A stretch of 64,000 nt of DNA from Mixta calida (GTDB taxonomy: Bacteria; Pseudomonadota; Gammaproteobacteria; Enterobacterales; Enterobacteriaceae), in NCBI RefSeq assembly GCF_002953215.1, contig NZ_CP026378.1, positions 2,586,540-2,650,539 on the forward strand, given 5' to 3'. Made by a program: the position numbers and the translations under genes. Below, one piece after another: positions 1-8,918 of this stretch. The notes beneath the pieces were generated by a model. That model ran no database searches. It saw only the letters and a list, made by a program, of their open reading frames with translations, and was not told the origin of the DNA. Positions within the stretch are counted from its first letter, which is position 1. Each line of letters starts with the position of its first letter.

Positions 1-2
1 GT

Positions 3-131
3 GCAGGAAGAGTGACTTTAGCAGCAGGTGTCAGTATTGTATTTGGCGAACAGATTATCTTCACTCGCCGCCGGGAAAATCGCGCGAATGAGAACAACAA
101 AGAGGAAAGATTACTCGCGGCAAGCCGATAA
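3..131 (+). CDS. C-terminal end of an unidentified protein (5' truncated by window edge)
   Basis: An open frame enters from the left edge and stops at TAA 129-131. It gives a hydrophobic stretch (LAAGVSIVFG) followed by a basic and acidic tail (TRRRENRAN...KEERLLAASR). A membrane segment followed by a charged cytoplasmic tail would fit the end of an EamA- or MFS-like transporter, but there is too little to assign a family. It does not resemble the C-terminus of HexR, which precedes pykA in Escherichia coli. It could be a chance frame. Confidence 0.3.
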   Translation, partial: AGRVTLAAGVSIVFGEQIIFTRRRENRANENNKEERLLAASR

Positions 132-200
132 ATAATCATAACCAGAACATTCATGCTTACTCTGTGCATCACTCAGGTTTCTACACCTTAAGGAAAACCC

Positions 201-1643
201 ATGACCCGACGTCTCAGAAGAACCAAGATCGTTACCACTTTAGGCCCTGCTACCGACCGCGATAACAACCTGGAAAAGATTATTGCCGCCGGGGCTAACG
301 TAGTGCGACTGAACTTCTCACACGGCACGCCAGAGGATCATCAGCTGCGTGCGGATAAAGTACGCGACATCGCCGCCCGTCTGGGCCGCCACGTCGCCAT
401 CCTTGGCGACCTGCAGGGACCGAAAATCCGGGTGTCGACCTTTAAAGAAGGCAAAATTTTCCTCAGCGTCGGCGATCGTTTTCTGCTCGACGCCAGCCTG
501 GGCAAGGGCGAAGGCGATAAAGAGAAAGTCGGCATCGATTATAAAGGCCTGCCGGAAGATGTGGTGCCGGGCGACGTGCTGCTGCTTGACGATGGCCGCG
601 TTCAGCTAAAAGTGCTGGAAGTGCGCGACAGCAAAGTTTTTACCGAAGTCACGGTCGGCGGCCCGCTTTCCAATAATAAAGGCATCAACAAGCTGGGCGG
701 CGGCCTTTCCGCCGAGGCGCTGACCGAAAAAGACAAAGCGGACATTCTCACCGCGGCGAAAATCGGCGTCGATTATCTGGCCGTCTCCTTCCCGCGCTGC
801 GGCGAAGATCTCAATTACGCGCGCCGCCTGGCGCAGGAAGCAGGCAGCGATGCGAAAATCGTGGCGAAAGTGGAGCGCGCCGAAGCGGTCTCTACCCAGG
901 CGGCGATGGATGACATTATCCTGGCGTCCGACGTGGTGATGGTGGCGCGCGGCGATCTGGGCGTGGAAATTGGCGACCCTGAACTGGTCGGCATCCAGAA
1001 GGCGCTGATCCGCCGCGCACGTCAGCTGAATCGCGCGGTGATTACCGCCACGCAGATGATGGAATCGATGATCACCAATCCAATGCCGACGCGCGCCGAA
1101 GTCATGGACGTGGCGAACGCCGTACTGGACGGCACCGATGCGGTGATGCTCTCGGCGGAAACCGCCGCCGGTCAGTATCCGGCAGAAACCGTCAGCGCGA
1201 TGGCGAAAGTCTGTCTTGGCGCGGAGAAAGTGCCCAGTATCAACGTCTCGAAGCACCGTCTGGAAGTGCAGTTCGATAACGTTGAAGAAGCGATTGCGAT
1301 GTCGGCGATGTATGCCGCCAACCATTTACAGGGCGTCACGGCGATTATCACCATGACCGAATCAGGGCGCACCGCGTTGATGACTTCGCGCATCACCTCC
1401 GGCTTGCCGATCTTCGCGATGTCGCGTCACGAGCGTACGCTGAACCTGACGGCGCTCTATCGCGGCGTCACGCCGGTCTACTTCGACAGCAATAACGACG
1501 GCGTGGCCGCAGCGCACGATGCGATTAACCTGCTGCGCGACAAGGGTTTCCTGGTCTCCGGCGATCTGGTTATCGTTACCCAGGGCGACGTGATGGGCAC
1601 CACCGGCACCACCAATACCAGCCGCGTGCTGCTGGTCGATTAA
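201..1643 (+). CDS. pykA: Pyruvate kinase II (AMP-activated type)
   Basis: Cytoplasmic glycolytic enzyme converting phosphoenolpyruvate and ADP to pyruvate and ATP. The 480-residue length equals the PykA family. Visible are the N-terminal TKIVTTLGP strand and the signature around residues 219-231 that carries the catalytic lysine ([11 protein letters not shown]). The GDLGVE metal/phosphate loop and the TATQMMESM segment that precedes the C-terminal allosteric domain are also present. The start follows an AAGGAAAA Shine-Dalgarno sequence. In E. coli pykA lies next to lpxM; here the dfo operon and mdfA have been inserted between them. Two intrinsic terminators follow immediately. Confidence 0.98.
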   Translation: MTRRLRRTKIVTTLGPATDRDNNLEKIIAAGANVVRLNFSHGTPEDHQLRADKVRDIAARLGRHVAILGDLQGPKIRVSTFKEGKIFLSVGDRFLLDASLGKGEGDKEKVGIDYKGLPEDVVPGDVLLLDDGRVQLKVLEVRDSKVFTEVTVGGPLSNNKGINKLGGGLSAEALTEKDKADILTAAKIGVDYLAVSFPRCGEDLNYARRLAQEAGSDAKIVAKVERAEAVSTQAAMDDIILASDVVMVARGDLGVEIGDPELVGIQKALIRRARQLNRAVITATQMMESMITNPMPTRAEVMDVANAVLDGTDAVMLSAETAAGQYPAETVSAMAKVCLGAEKVPSINVSKHRLEVQFDNVEEAIAMSAMYAANHLQGVTAIITMTESGRTALMTSRITSGLPIFAMSRHERTLNLTALYRGVTPVYFDSNNDGVAAAHDAINLLRDKGFLVSGDLVIVTQGDVMGTTGTTNTSRVLLVD

Positions 1644-1650
1644 CGCCTGC

Positions 1651-1680
1651 CGCCGCAAGCTTTCTTCTGCGGCGTTTTCG
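1651..1680 (+). terminator. pykA intrinsic terminator 1
   Basis: A perfect 7-bp stem CGCCGCA (1651-1657) / TGCGGCG (1668-1674) with a 10-nt loop is followed by TTTTC, seven bases after the pykA stop codon. Confidence 0.8.
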
Positions 1681-1698
1681 TTGACGCAATAAAAACGG

Positions 1699-1723
1699 CG
1701 CGCGATCGGTTCGCGCGTTTTTT
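1699..1723 (+). terminator. pykA intrinsic terminator 2
   Basis: Stem CGCGCGA (1699-1705) / TCGCGCG (1711-1717), loop TCGGT, followed by six T residues. The second terminator in tandem insulates the dfo promoter region from pykA transcription. Confidence 0.8.
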
Positions 1724-1818
1724 CCTTCTTTTTTCTCCTTTTCAATGACCGCCTGCCGACAATCATTTCACTGCCCTGCTCCTTTTCCCTGCTGTTTGTA
1801 GTAATACCCCCAATAAAA

Positions 1819-1834
1819 TGTGACATAAATCACA
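1819..1834 (+). promoter_or_regulatory. Predicted CRP (cAMP receptor protein) site upstream of dfo operon
   Basis: TGTGACATAAATCACA matches both halves of the TGTGA-N6-TCACA consensus. Its centre (1826.5) lies about 90 bp upstream of the transcription start expected from the -10 hexamer at 1904-1909. That is compatible with upstream class I activation, but binding is inferred from sequence only. Confidence 0.65.
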
Positions 1835-1881
1835 TTTTAAATATTAATGTTGCTTATAACTCACTTGTCACAAAAATCCTA

Positions 1882-1909
1882 TTGAATGATAATGATTGCT
1901 ATTTATAAT
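1882..1909 (+). promoter_or_regulatory. dfoJAC promoter with overlapping Fur-box-like sequence
   Basis: A -35 TTGAAT (1882-1887) and a consensus -10 TATAAT (1904-1909) are separated by 16 bp. GATAATGAT at 1888-1896 reproduces the left half of the 19-bp Fur consensus (12 of 19 over 1888-1906) and fills the spacer. Fe-Fur bound here would block RNA polymerase, so iron-repressed siderophore synthesis is inferred. Confidence 0.7.
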
Positions 1910-2060
1910 CGCATTCACATTATCAGTTGCAGCATACATGCAACATAAACGGATTTATCCTCATAAAATGGGAGGTTTACCGCTGAAAAAGGTTATCTCT
2001 CTCGCTTCGCTTTCTTGTCGGGCATTATGACTATACCGGTAATACATTAAATAAATTTAA

Positions 2061-2112
2061 CTGATGCCGTGACGCATCAGGCGTACAGGGCCGTCATAAA
2101 TTTGATGACGGC
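2061..2112 (+). promoter_or_regulatory. Two hairpins in the dfoJ 5' leader
   Basis: Two perfect 7-bp inverted repeats sit between the promoter and the ribosome binding site of dfoJ. They are CTGATGC (2061-2067) / GCATCAG (2074-2080), and GCCGTCA (2090-2096) / TGACGGC (2106-2112). No T-tract follows, so they are not terminators. With the promoter above, the leader would be about 230 nt. A post-transcriptional role is conjecture. Confidence 0.4.
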
Positions 2113-2146
2113 ACGGGGTTCTTACGTCCAAAATAAGGTCAAGGAA

Positions 2147-3703
2147 ATGGGATTGGTTTCCGCAACAACACAAAATAGCACGCCAGCAGATCGCAATGCC
2201 GCCTGCGCCAGCAGCGCAACATTTTTTTTCAATGAGGCGCAGCTGGAACAGTATGCACAGCAGACCCTGAGCGCGCTGGCTTTGGTCCGCCAGCAGCTGC
2301 AGCAAACTGAAAAGCCATTTAGCGGCATTTTGCCGCACGAGCTGGCGCCGGCGCTGCGCGCTATCGATCTTGATGCGCCGCTGGGCGACGAGCAGGCGGC
2401 GCTGGAAGAATTATCTGAAGTTTATCTGCGCGACGCCGTCTGGTTCCACCATCCTAAATATGTGGCGCATCTCAACTGCCCTGTCGTTCTGCCCTCGCTG
2501 CTGGCGGAACAGATCATGAGCGCGGTGAACAGCTCGGTGGATACCTGGGATCAGAGCGCCGGCGGCACGCTGATCGAGCAGAAGGTGATCGACTGGACGC
2601 TACAACGCATCGGCCTGCCCGCCGGCTCAGACGGTATTTTCACCAGCGGCGGCACCCAGTCCAACCTGATGGCGATGCTGCTGGCGCGTGACAGCTGGTG
2701 CGCGCGTCAGCATCCGGGCCACCTGATCAAGCAGCGCGGTCTGCCGCCGGAAGCCGGCAAGTGGCGAATTTTTACCTCAAAGATGAGCCACTTCAGCATT
2801 CAGAAATCGACCGCGATTCTGGGCCTTGGCTACGACGCGGTGATCGCCGTCGATCATGACGACCATTACCGCATGGACGCCGCCAAACTTGAGCAGGCGA
2901 TCCAGCAGTGCCGCCAGCAGGGGCTGATCCCGATTGCGGTGGTCGCCACGGCGGGCACCACCGACTTTGGCAGCATCGATCCGCTGCGGGCGATAAGCGA
3001 TATCTGCCATCACTATCAGCTGTGGATGCACGTCGACGCCGCTTACGGCTGCGGCCTGCTGGTGTCGCCGCTGCATCGCCAGCGTTTGCAGGGCATCGAA
3101 CGCGCCGACTCCGTGACCGTCGATTACCACAAATCCTTTTTCCAGACCGTCAGCTGCGGCGCTTTTTTTGTGCGCGAAAGCCAGCATCTTGGTCACGTTA
3201 CGGTGCATGCCGACTACCTTAACCCGCTCAGCGCGCAGCAGGAAGGTACACCCAACCTGGTGAACAAGAGTATCCAGACCACGCGCCGCTTCGACGCGCT
3301 GAAAATGTGGATGACACTGCGCATTATGGGCGCGCAGCAGCTGGGCGAAGCCTTTGACAGCGTGCTGGCGCTGGCGCAGCAAACCCACCGCCTGCTACAG
3401 GCGCATCCGGCGATTGAAGTGCTGCACGCGCCGGAGCTGACCACCCAGGTCTTCCGCTTTATTCCGCGTCCGGGCCTCAGCGACGAGATCACTGACGAAA
3501 TCAACGCGCAGATCCGCAAAGCGCTGTTCCGCTCCGGCAACGCGGTCGTGGCGGGCACCAAAGTGAACGGTCGTCAGTACCTGAAATTCACCCTGCTCAA
3601 TCCGGCTACCCGCGTCGCCGACATGGAAGATGTGATCGCCCTGATCACCCACTATGGGCGCGAGCTGTCGCACAACCTGTCACTCAACGCAGCGAATCAG
3701 TAA
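2147..3703 (+). CDS. dfoJ: DfoJ, PLP-dependent lysine decarboxylase for desferrioxamine synthesis
   Basis: First enzyme of the hydroxamate siderophore pathway: decarboxylates lysine to cadaverine. About 518 residues from the ATG at 2147, chosen because AAGGTCAAGGA precedes it; in-frame upstream starts lack a ribosome site. It is a group II PLP decarboxylase. The substrate-loop segment FTSGGTQSNL, the PLP-aspartate motif HVDAAYG and the Schiff-base lysine in VDYHKSFFQ are all visible. The close relatives DesA and DABA decarboxylase share these motifs. The assignment to lysine rather than diaminobutyrate rests on the operon with dfoA and dfoC, only 7 bp upstream of dfoA. Confidence 0.9.
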   Translation: MGLVSATTQNSTPADRNAACASSATFFFNEAQLEQYAQQTLSALALVRQQLQQTEKPFSGILPHELAPALRAIDLDAPLGDEQAALEELSEVYLRDAVWFHHPKYVAHLNCPVVLPSLLAEQIMSAVNSSVDTWDQSAGGTLIEQKVIDWTLQRIGLPAGSDGIFTSGGTQSNLMAMLLARDSWCARQHPGHLIKQRGLPPEAGKWRIFTSKMSHFSIQKSTAILGLGYDAVIAVDHDDHYRMDAAKLEQAIQQCRQQGLIPIAVVATAGTTDFGSIDPLRAISDICHHYQLWMHVDAAYGCGLLVSPLHRQRLQGIERADSVTVDYHKSFFQTVSCGAFFVRESQHLGHVTVHADYLNPLSAQQEGTPNLVNKSIQTTRRFDALKMWMTLRIMGAQQLGEAFDSVLALAQQTHRLLQAHPAIEVLHAPELTTQVFRFIPRPGLSDEITDEINAQIRKALFRSGNAVVAGTKVNGRQYLKFTLLNPATRVADMEDVIALITHYGRELSHNLSLNAANQ

Positions 3704-3710
3704 GGGCATA

Positions 3711-5006
3711 ATGATGAACGACACCATTTATGACTTTATCGGCATCGGCGTCGGTCCGTTTAACCTCAGCCTCGCCTGTCTTACGGCGCCGCTGAATGAG
3801 ATCAACGGCCTGTTTCTCGATCAGAACCCCGGCTTTGACTGGCACACAGGCATGATGCTGGAGAGCGCGCATCTGCAAACGCCGTTTATGGCCGATCTGG
3901 TGACGCTGGCCGATCCCACCAGCCGCTTCAGCCTGCTGAACTATATGAAGCAGAAAGGAAAGCTTTACAGCTTCTATATCCGTGAAAGCTTTTTCCTGAT
4001 GCGCAAAGAGTATAACCAGTACTGCCAGTGGGCCTGCTCGCAGTTGGACAACCTGCGCTGGAACACGCGCGTGGAGTACGCCAGCTACGATGAAGGCCGC
4101 GCCTGCTATCAGCTGCACACCGTCGATACCCGCAGCGGCGAACGCCGCACCTGGCTGACGCGCAAGCTGGTGCTGGGCACCGGCCCGGTCTCCTGGCTGC
4201 CGGAGTGCAGCCGTCCGCTGCGCGATCGGGTGGTGCATTCCAGCGACTACCTGGTCAACAAAGCGAAGCTGCAGGCGCAGCGCTCAATCACCGTGCTGGG
4301 CAGCGGCCAGAGCGCGGCGGAAATTTTCTACGATCTGCTGAGCGACATCGACCAGTACGACTATCAGCTGAACTGGATCACGCGCGCGCCGCGTTTCTAT
4401 CCGCTGGAGTACACCAGGCTGACGCTGGAGATGACCTCGCCGGAGTGGATCGACTATTTCCACGCCCTGCCTCCTGACAAGCGCGACCAGCTGAATGCGA
4501 GTCATAAAAACCTGTTTAAAGGCATCAACAGCAGCCTGATTAACGATATTTACGACCTGATGTACATCAAGCAGCTGGATGGCGACCTCAAGGTGCGGCT
4601 GTTCACCAACTCGGCGCTTACCGGTCTGCGCCGTCTGCCGAACGATGAGCTGGAGCTGTCGCTGCATCAGCGCGAGCAGGATCAGCACTATACCCGTCGC
4701 ACTGAAGGGCTGGTGATGGCGACCGGCTATCACTATCAATCGCCGCAGTTTATCGAAGGCATCGCCAGTCGCCTGCGCTGGGATGAAAAGGGACGCTACG
4801 ACGTGCAGCGCAACTACAGCATCGATCGTCATAACGCGGTGTTCGTGCAGAACGCTGAACTGCATACGCACGGTTTCGTGACGCCCGATCTCGGCATGGC
4901 CTGCTACCGCAACTCGGTGCTGATCCGCGAGATCGCCGGACGCGAAATCTATCCGATCGAGCAGCGCATCGCCTTCCAGACCTTCCCGGCAGAGACGGAG
5001 CTGTAA
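3711..5006 (+). CDS. dfoA: DfoA, FAD/NADPH-dependent cadaverine N-monooxygenase
   Basis: Hydroxylates the amino group of cadaverine, the second step of desferrioxamine synthesis. About 431 residues, in the lysine/ornithine N-monooxygenase family (IucD, AlcA, RhbE). The FAD loop GIGVGPFNLSL is near residue 11 and the NADPH loop VLGSGQSAAEI is near 200. The C-terminal family motif ATGYHY is near 345. The tandem ATG ATG at 3711-3716 follows TAAGG; the first is chosen. It begins 7 bp after dfoJ and ends 1 bp before dfoC, so the three are translated from one message. Confidence 0.92.
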   Translation: MMNDTIYDFIGIGVGPFNLSLACLTAPLNEINGLFLDQNPGFDWHTGMMLESAHLQTPFMADLVTLADPTSRFSLLNYMKQKGKLYSFYIRESFFLMRKEYNQYCQWACSQLDNLRWNTRVEYASYDEGRACYQLHTVDTRSGERRTWLTRKLVLGTGPVSWLPECSRPLRDRVVHSSDYLVNKAKLQAQRSITVLGSGQSAAEIFYDLLSDIDQYDYQLNWITRAPRFYPLEYTRLTLEMTSPEWIDYFHALPPDKRDQLNASHKNLFKGINSSLINDIYDLMYIKQLDGDLKVRLFTNSALTGLRRLPNDELELSLHQREQDQHYTRRTEGLVMATGYHYQSPQFIEGIASRLRWDEKGRYDVQRNYSIDRHNAVFVQNAELHTHGFVTPDLGMACYRNSVLIREIAGREIYPIEQRIAFQTFPAETEL

Positions 5007-5007
5007 C

Positions 5008-7365
5008 ATGACGACGTTATATCAATGCACTCGTCCGGCCGGCGAATTTACCCTGCGGCCGATGACCGCCGCAGACGTCCCGCTGATCCACCGCTGGGTG
5101 ACGCAGGACTACGCCCGCTTCTGGGGAATGCAGAACGATACGCTGGAACAGGTCGCCGCCTTCTATCAGCAGCTGACCGCCGACAATCCGCAGGCGGCGA
5201 TTATCGGCCTCTGCAACGGCGAGCCGGTTTTCCTGATGGAATGTTATCAGGCACAGCAGGATGAGGTGGGCAAACACTATCCGGCGCGCCCTGACGATTA
5301 CGGGATGCATATCCTGATCGCGCCGGCGGAAAAGCCTGTCGCACAGTTCAGCTGGCAGGTGTTCAGTACGGTAATGGATTACCTGTTCAGCCTGCCGCAG
5401 GTGCGGCGCGTGGTGGTTGAGCCGGACGTACGCAATGAGAAGATCCATCGTCTGAACCAGCGCGCCGGTTTCCGCTACCAGCACACCATCGATATGGGAC
5501 ATAAAACCGCGTGGCTCGCCTTCTGCCAGCGCGAAGATTATCAGCATGCTCAACAGCAGGAACAATCACCAATGACGACATCTACCTCCCTCGCGCACGG
5601 CCACCACCTTACCGGCGACAACTGGGCGCTGGCTAACCGGCTGCTGGTGCGCAAGGCAATAGCCGAGTTCGCCCATGAAAAACTGATCGCCCCGCAGCCC
5701 GATGGTCGCGACGGCTGGCTGCTGGCGGTACCGGACGGAGAAGCGGTTTATCGATTCCGCGCCCGCAGGCTGGCGCTCGATCACTGGCAGATCGACGCCG
5801 ATTCGCTGGAAAAAAGCGAAAACGGCGTGCCGCACACGCTGGACGCGCTGCAATTTATTATCGAGTTCAGACAACAGATCGGCATCCCCGCCGCCATGCT
5901 GGCGATCTATATGGAAGAGATCACCAGTACGCTGTGCAGCAGCGTCTATAAGCTGCAAAAAGGCAACCCGGATAGCGCGGCGCTGGTGAAGGCGGATTTC
6001 CAGACGGTGGAAGCCTCGATGACCGAAGGGCATCCCTGCTTTGTCGCCAACAACGGCCGCATCGGCTTCGATGCGCGCGACTATCTCGCCTGGGCGCCGG
6101 AGGCGGCCGCGCCGATCCGTCTAATCTGGGTGGCGGTGCATACGCGCAACGCCCACTTCTCCAGTCTGGATACGCTGAGCTACCAGCGGCTGATGCAGGA
6201 GGAACTGGGCGACAGCACGCTGGCGGCGTTTAACGATCGGCTGCGCGCGCTGGCGGTCGATCCGCAGGATTATCTGTTTATGCCGGTGCATCCCTGGCAG
6301 TGGCAGAACAAGCTGTTGACGGTGTTCGCGCCCGATATCGCCGCGCGCGACATTATCTGGCTGGGCGAAGGCGAAGATACATATCAGGCGCAGCAGTCGA
6401 TCCGCACCTTCTTTAACCGTAGCCAGCCGACGAAGCGCTATGTGAAAACCGCGCTGTCGGTGCTGAATATGGGCTTTATGCGCGGGCTGTCGCCTTACTA
6501 CATGGCCACTACGCCAGCGGTCAATCAGTGGCTGGAGAGCGTCGTCAGCCAGGATGCCTGGCTGAAGCGGTGCGATTTCCGCATCCTGCGCGAAGTGGCG
6601 GCCATCGGCTACCACAACCGCTACTATGAACGCGCCATTCAGGGCGATTCCGCCTGGAAAAAGATGTTCGCCGCGCTGTGGCGCGATAATCCGGTCGCGC
6701 AGCTTAAGCCGGGCCAGCGTCTGATGACCATGGCGTCGCTGCTGCATATCGATCAGTATCAACAGCCGCTGCTGCCGGCCCTGATCGCCGATTCCGGTCT
6801 GGCCCCGGAGGCATGGATCGATCGCTACCTGACCTGCTATCTCAGCCCATTGCTGCACTGTTTCTATCAGCACGATATCGTGTTTATGCCGCACGGCGAA
6901 AACCTGATCCTGCTGCTGGAGAACAACGTGCCGGTCAGCGCGTATATGAAGGATATCGGCGAGGAGATCGCGGTGCTGAACCCGGACGCGATACTGCCGG
7001 AGAAGGCGCAGCGGCTGGCGGTAGACGTACCGGACAACCTGAAGATCCTCTCCATCTTCACCGACGTCTTCGACTGTATTTTCCGCTTCGTGTCGGCGAT
7101 TCTGGACGACAGCGGCACATTGCCGGAGGCGCGTTTCTGGCAGCGCGTGGCGCAGTGCGTGCATGACTATCAGCAGGCGCATCCGCAGCTGGCGAGCAAG
7201 TTCGCCCGCTACGATCTTTTTGCGCCCACTTTCGCCCTCTCCTGTCTGAACCGGCTACAGCTGGCGAACAATCAGCAGATGATCAACCTGTCCGATCCGG
7301 CGGAAAATCTGAAGTTCGCTGGCGAGCTGACGAACCCGATAGCCGTTTACGCGCATCAAGAATAA
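5008..7365 (+). CDS. dfoC: DfoC, fused acyltransferase and NIS siderophore synthetase
   Basis: A 785-residue two-domain protein. Residues 1-180 are a GNAT/IucB-type acyltransferase (LRPMTAADVPLIHRW; VVEPDVRNEKIHRLNQRAGF acyl-CoA segment) that would acylate hydroxycadaverine. Residues about 200-785 are an IucA/IucC-type NRPS-independent siderophore synthetase that condenses the acylated units into desferrioxamine. It shows the family motifs EGHPCF, MPVHPWQW, a KTALSVLNMG segment and MPHGENLIL. In Streptomyces the two activities are the separate proteins DesC and DesD; the fusion is characteristic of Erwinia/Pantoea DfoC. It ends the biosynthetic operon. No TonB-dependent ferrioxamine receptor gene follows within the window. 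Confidence 0.93.
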   Translation: MTTLYQCTRPAGEFTLRPMTAADVPLIHRWVTQDYARFWGMQNDTLEQVAAFYQQLTADNPQAAIIGLCNGEPVFLMECYQAQQDEVGKHYPARPDDYGMHILIAPAEKPVAQFSWQVFSTVMDYLFSLPQVRRVVVEPDVRNEKIHRLNQRAGFRYQHTIDMGHKTAWLAFCQREDYQHAQQQEQSPMTTSTSLAHGHHLTGDNWALANRLLVRKAIAEFAHEKLIAPQPDGRDGWLLAVPDGEAVYRFRARRLALDHWQIDADSLEKSENGVPHTLDALQFIIEFRQQIGIPAAMLAIYMEEITSTLCSSVYKLQKGNPDSAALVKADFQTVEASMTEGHPCFVANNGRIGFDARDYLAWAPEAAAPIRLIWVAVHTRNAHFSSLDTLSYQRLMQEELGDSTLAAFNDRLRALAVDPQDYLFMPVHPWQWQNKLLTVFAPDIAARDIIWLGEGEDTYQAQQSIRTFFNRSQPTKRYVKTALSVLNMGFMRGLSPYYMATTPAVNQWLESVVSQDAWLKRCDFRILREVAAIGYHNRYYERAIQGDSAWKKMFAALWRDNPVAQLKPGQRLMTMASLLHIDQYQQPLLPALIADSGLAPEAWIDRYLTCYLSPLLHCFYQHDIVFMPHGENLILLLENNVPVSAYMKDIGEEIAVLNPDAILPEKAQRLAVDVPDNLKILSIFTDVFDCIFRFVSAILDDSGTLPEARFWQRVAQCVHDYQQAHPQLASKFARYDLFAPTFALSCLNRLQLANNQQMINLSDPAENLKFAGELTNPIAVYAHQE

Positions 7366-7397
7366 TTCATCTGTAGTATTATTTTGATCGCTATACT

Positions 7398-7580
7398 GAC
7401 GCAACCGCGTCAGCGTGCTGACAAATTTAAAATATGGGTGACAGAGACCAGAGAGCAAAGCGTCCCGCGCCGCGGGCAGAGCTGGCATGGATGCTCTCTT
7501 TGCGGCTTTGCGAGCGGGCGATGTCACCCACGCCGCACCTTTAGCTATCATCTGACGCGACTGCCTTTTCGGTCGCGTTT
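7398..7580 (+). promoter_or_regulatory. Structured mdfA leader with attenuator-like terminator and short upstream reading frame
   Basis: Between dfoC and mdfA lies a structured 5' region. A 9-bp perfect closing stem TGGGTGACA (7435-7443) / TGTCACCCA (7522-7530) encloses an 8-bp stem AGAGAGCA (7450-7457) / TGCTCTCT (7492-7499). An alternative pairing GCAAAG (7455-7460) / CTTTGC (7506-7511) competes with it. Then comes an intrinsic terminator, CGCGAC (7557-7562) / GTCGCG (7573-7578) plus T6, about 20 bp ahead of the mdfA Shine-Dalgarno sequence. A 36-codon frame runs from ATG 7434 to TAG 7544, ending just before the terminator, but has no convincing ribosome site. A -10 like TATACT is at 7392-7397. 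This looks like transcription attenuation, either by a ligand-binding RNA or by leader translation. I could not match it to a known riboswitch class. Confidence 0.55.
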
Positions 7581-7604
7581 TTTACATTTCTGGAGCATAC
7601 CTGC

Positions 7605-8837
7605 ATGGCTGCATATACCCCGGTTTCCCGCCTGACCTTCAGGCATTTGATGTTTCCCCTTTCGCTGGTGCTGTTTGAATTCGCCACCTATATCGCACAC
7701 GATATGATCCAGCCCGGCATGCTGCTGGTGACCAGCGAATTCCATGTTGGAGCCGAGTGGGTCTCCACCTCGCTGACCGCCTATCTGATCGGCGGTATCC
7801 TGCTGCAATGGCTGCTTGGCCCGCTCTCCGATAAATATGGCCGTCGCCCGGTAATGCTGGCGGGCGTACTGTTTTTTATCGTCTGCTGCGCGATGACGCA
7901 CTGGGTCGCTTCGATCGAGCAGTTCGTCGCCCTGCGTTTTTTCCAGGGCGCCAGCCTCTGCTTTATCGGCGCGGTGGGCTACGCCGCCATTCAGGAAGCC
8001 TTTGACGAAGCGCGCAGCGTGCGCATTATGGCGCTGATGGCGAACGTCGCCCTGCTGGCGCCGCTGGCCGGGCCGCTGGCGGGCGCCGCGTTTCTTACCG
8101 TGGGCGACTGGCGCACCATGTTCTGGCTATTCGCCCTTCTTGCCGCCGTGGCGCTGATCGGTCTCTGGCGCGCGATGCCTGAAACCGCAGGCGACCGCAG
8201 CGTTTCCATCAGTCTGAAAAGCCTGGGACGCGCCTATCTGGCGCTGGCGCGCGATCGGCAGGTGATGAGCGGCTCGCTGGCGATTGGCCTGGTGTTTATT
8301 CCGATCCTCGCCTGGGTCGCCCTGTCGCCGGTGATCCTGATTCATGATGAAGGATTGACGCGCATGGACTATGCGCTGCTGCAGCTGCCGGTGTTCCTGG
8401 CGATGATAGCCGGCAACCTGACGCTGAGTCGGCTGGCGAGCCGCCTGCCGATTGAAGGGCCGCTGCGCTTCGGCGCCTGGCCAATTCTTGCTGGCTTAAT
8501 GCTGGCGACGCTCACCTCGATTATCGATCGTCACAGTTATCTGTGGCTGACCGCCGGGCTGAGCATTTATGCCTGGGGCGCGGGGATGGTGAACGCCGGA
8601 CTCTATCGTCTGACGCTCTTTTCCAGCACCGCGGGCAAAGGCAGCGTCGCCGCGATGTTAGGCATGGTGAGCATTCTGGCGTTTGCGCTGGGGATTGAGC
8701 TGTCGAAATATGGCTATTTTCACGGCGGCGCCGCCTGGTTCAGTCTGATCAATCTGGCGAGCGGCCTGCTGTGGCTGGTGCTGGTGACCGCATTCCTGCG
8801 CGAACGCAAGCGTCGCAGCAAAATCGACCCAGCCTGA
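7605..8837 (+). CDS. mdfA: MdfA-type multidrug/H+ antiporter (MFS)
   Basis: Inner-membrane drug/proton antiporter of the DHA1 MFS family with 12 predicted transmembrane helices, 410 residues as in E. coli MdfA. Hallmarks are the acidic residue in TM1 (LVLFEFATYI, corresponding to MdfA Glu26), the next family motif DMIQPGML, and the MFS motif A GPLSDKYGRRPVML. The antiporter motif C-like region is AGPLAGAAF. E. coli MdfA exports chloramphenicol, quaternary compounds and other cations and also exchanges Na+/K+ for H+. Its place right after dfoC raises the possibility of siderophore export, since an MFS gene is often found in that position in dfo clusters. The separate structured leader with a terminator argues that it is regulated independently. 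Confidence 0.9.
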   Translation: MAAYTPVSRLTFRHLMFPLSLVLFEFATYIAHDMIQPGMLLVTSEFHVGAEWVSTSLTAYLIGGILLQWLLGPLSDKYGRRPVMLAGVLFFIVCCAMTHWVASIEQFVALRFFQGASLCFIGAVGYAAIQEAFDEARSVRIMALMANVALLAPLAGPLAGAAFLTVGDWRTMFWLFALLAAVALIGLWRAMPETAGDRSVSISLKSLGRAYLALARDRQVMSGSLAIGLVFIPILAWVALSPVILIHDEGLTRMDYALLQLPVFLAMIAGNLTLSRLASRLPIEGPLRFGAWPILAGLMLATLTSIIDRHSYLWLTAGLSIYAWGAGMVNAGLYRLTLFSSTAGKGSVAAMLGMVSILAFALGIELSKYGYFHGGAAWFSLINLASGLLWLVLVTAFLRERKRRSKIDPA

Positions 8838-8874
8838 TGAACTGGCGGGCGCGGGCATCACGTCTGCGCCCGCC

Positions 8875-8918
8875 AAAAAACAGCCGCCCGCTGGCGCAGG
8901 CAGCGGGCGTTATTTTTT
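8875..8918. terminator. Bidirectional terminator between mdfA and lpxM
   Basis: A 9-bp stem CGCCCGCTG (8885-8893) / CAGCGGGCG (8901-8909) is preceded by six A and followed by TTATTTTTT. It can therefore end transcripts of both convergent genes. Confidence 0.85.

Noticed and set aside
8845-8875. GGCGGGCGC...GCGCCCGCC hairpin as the mdfA terminator
   Set aside because: It is followed by A6 on the plus strand and preceded by T6 on the minus strand, the wrong polarity; the next hairpin is the real terminator.
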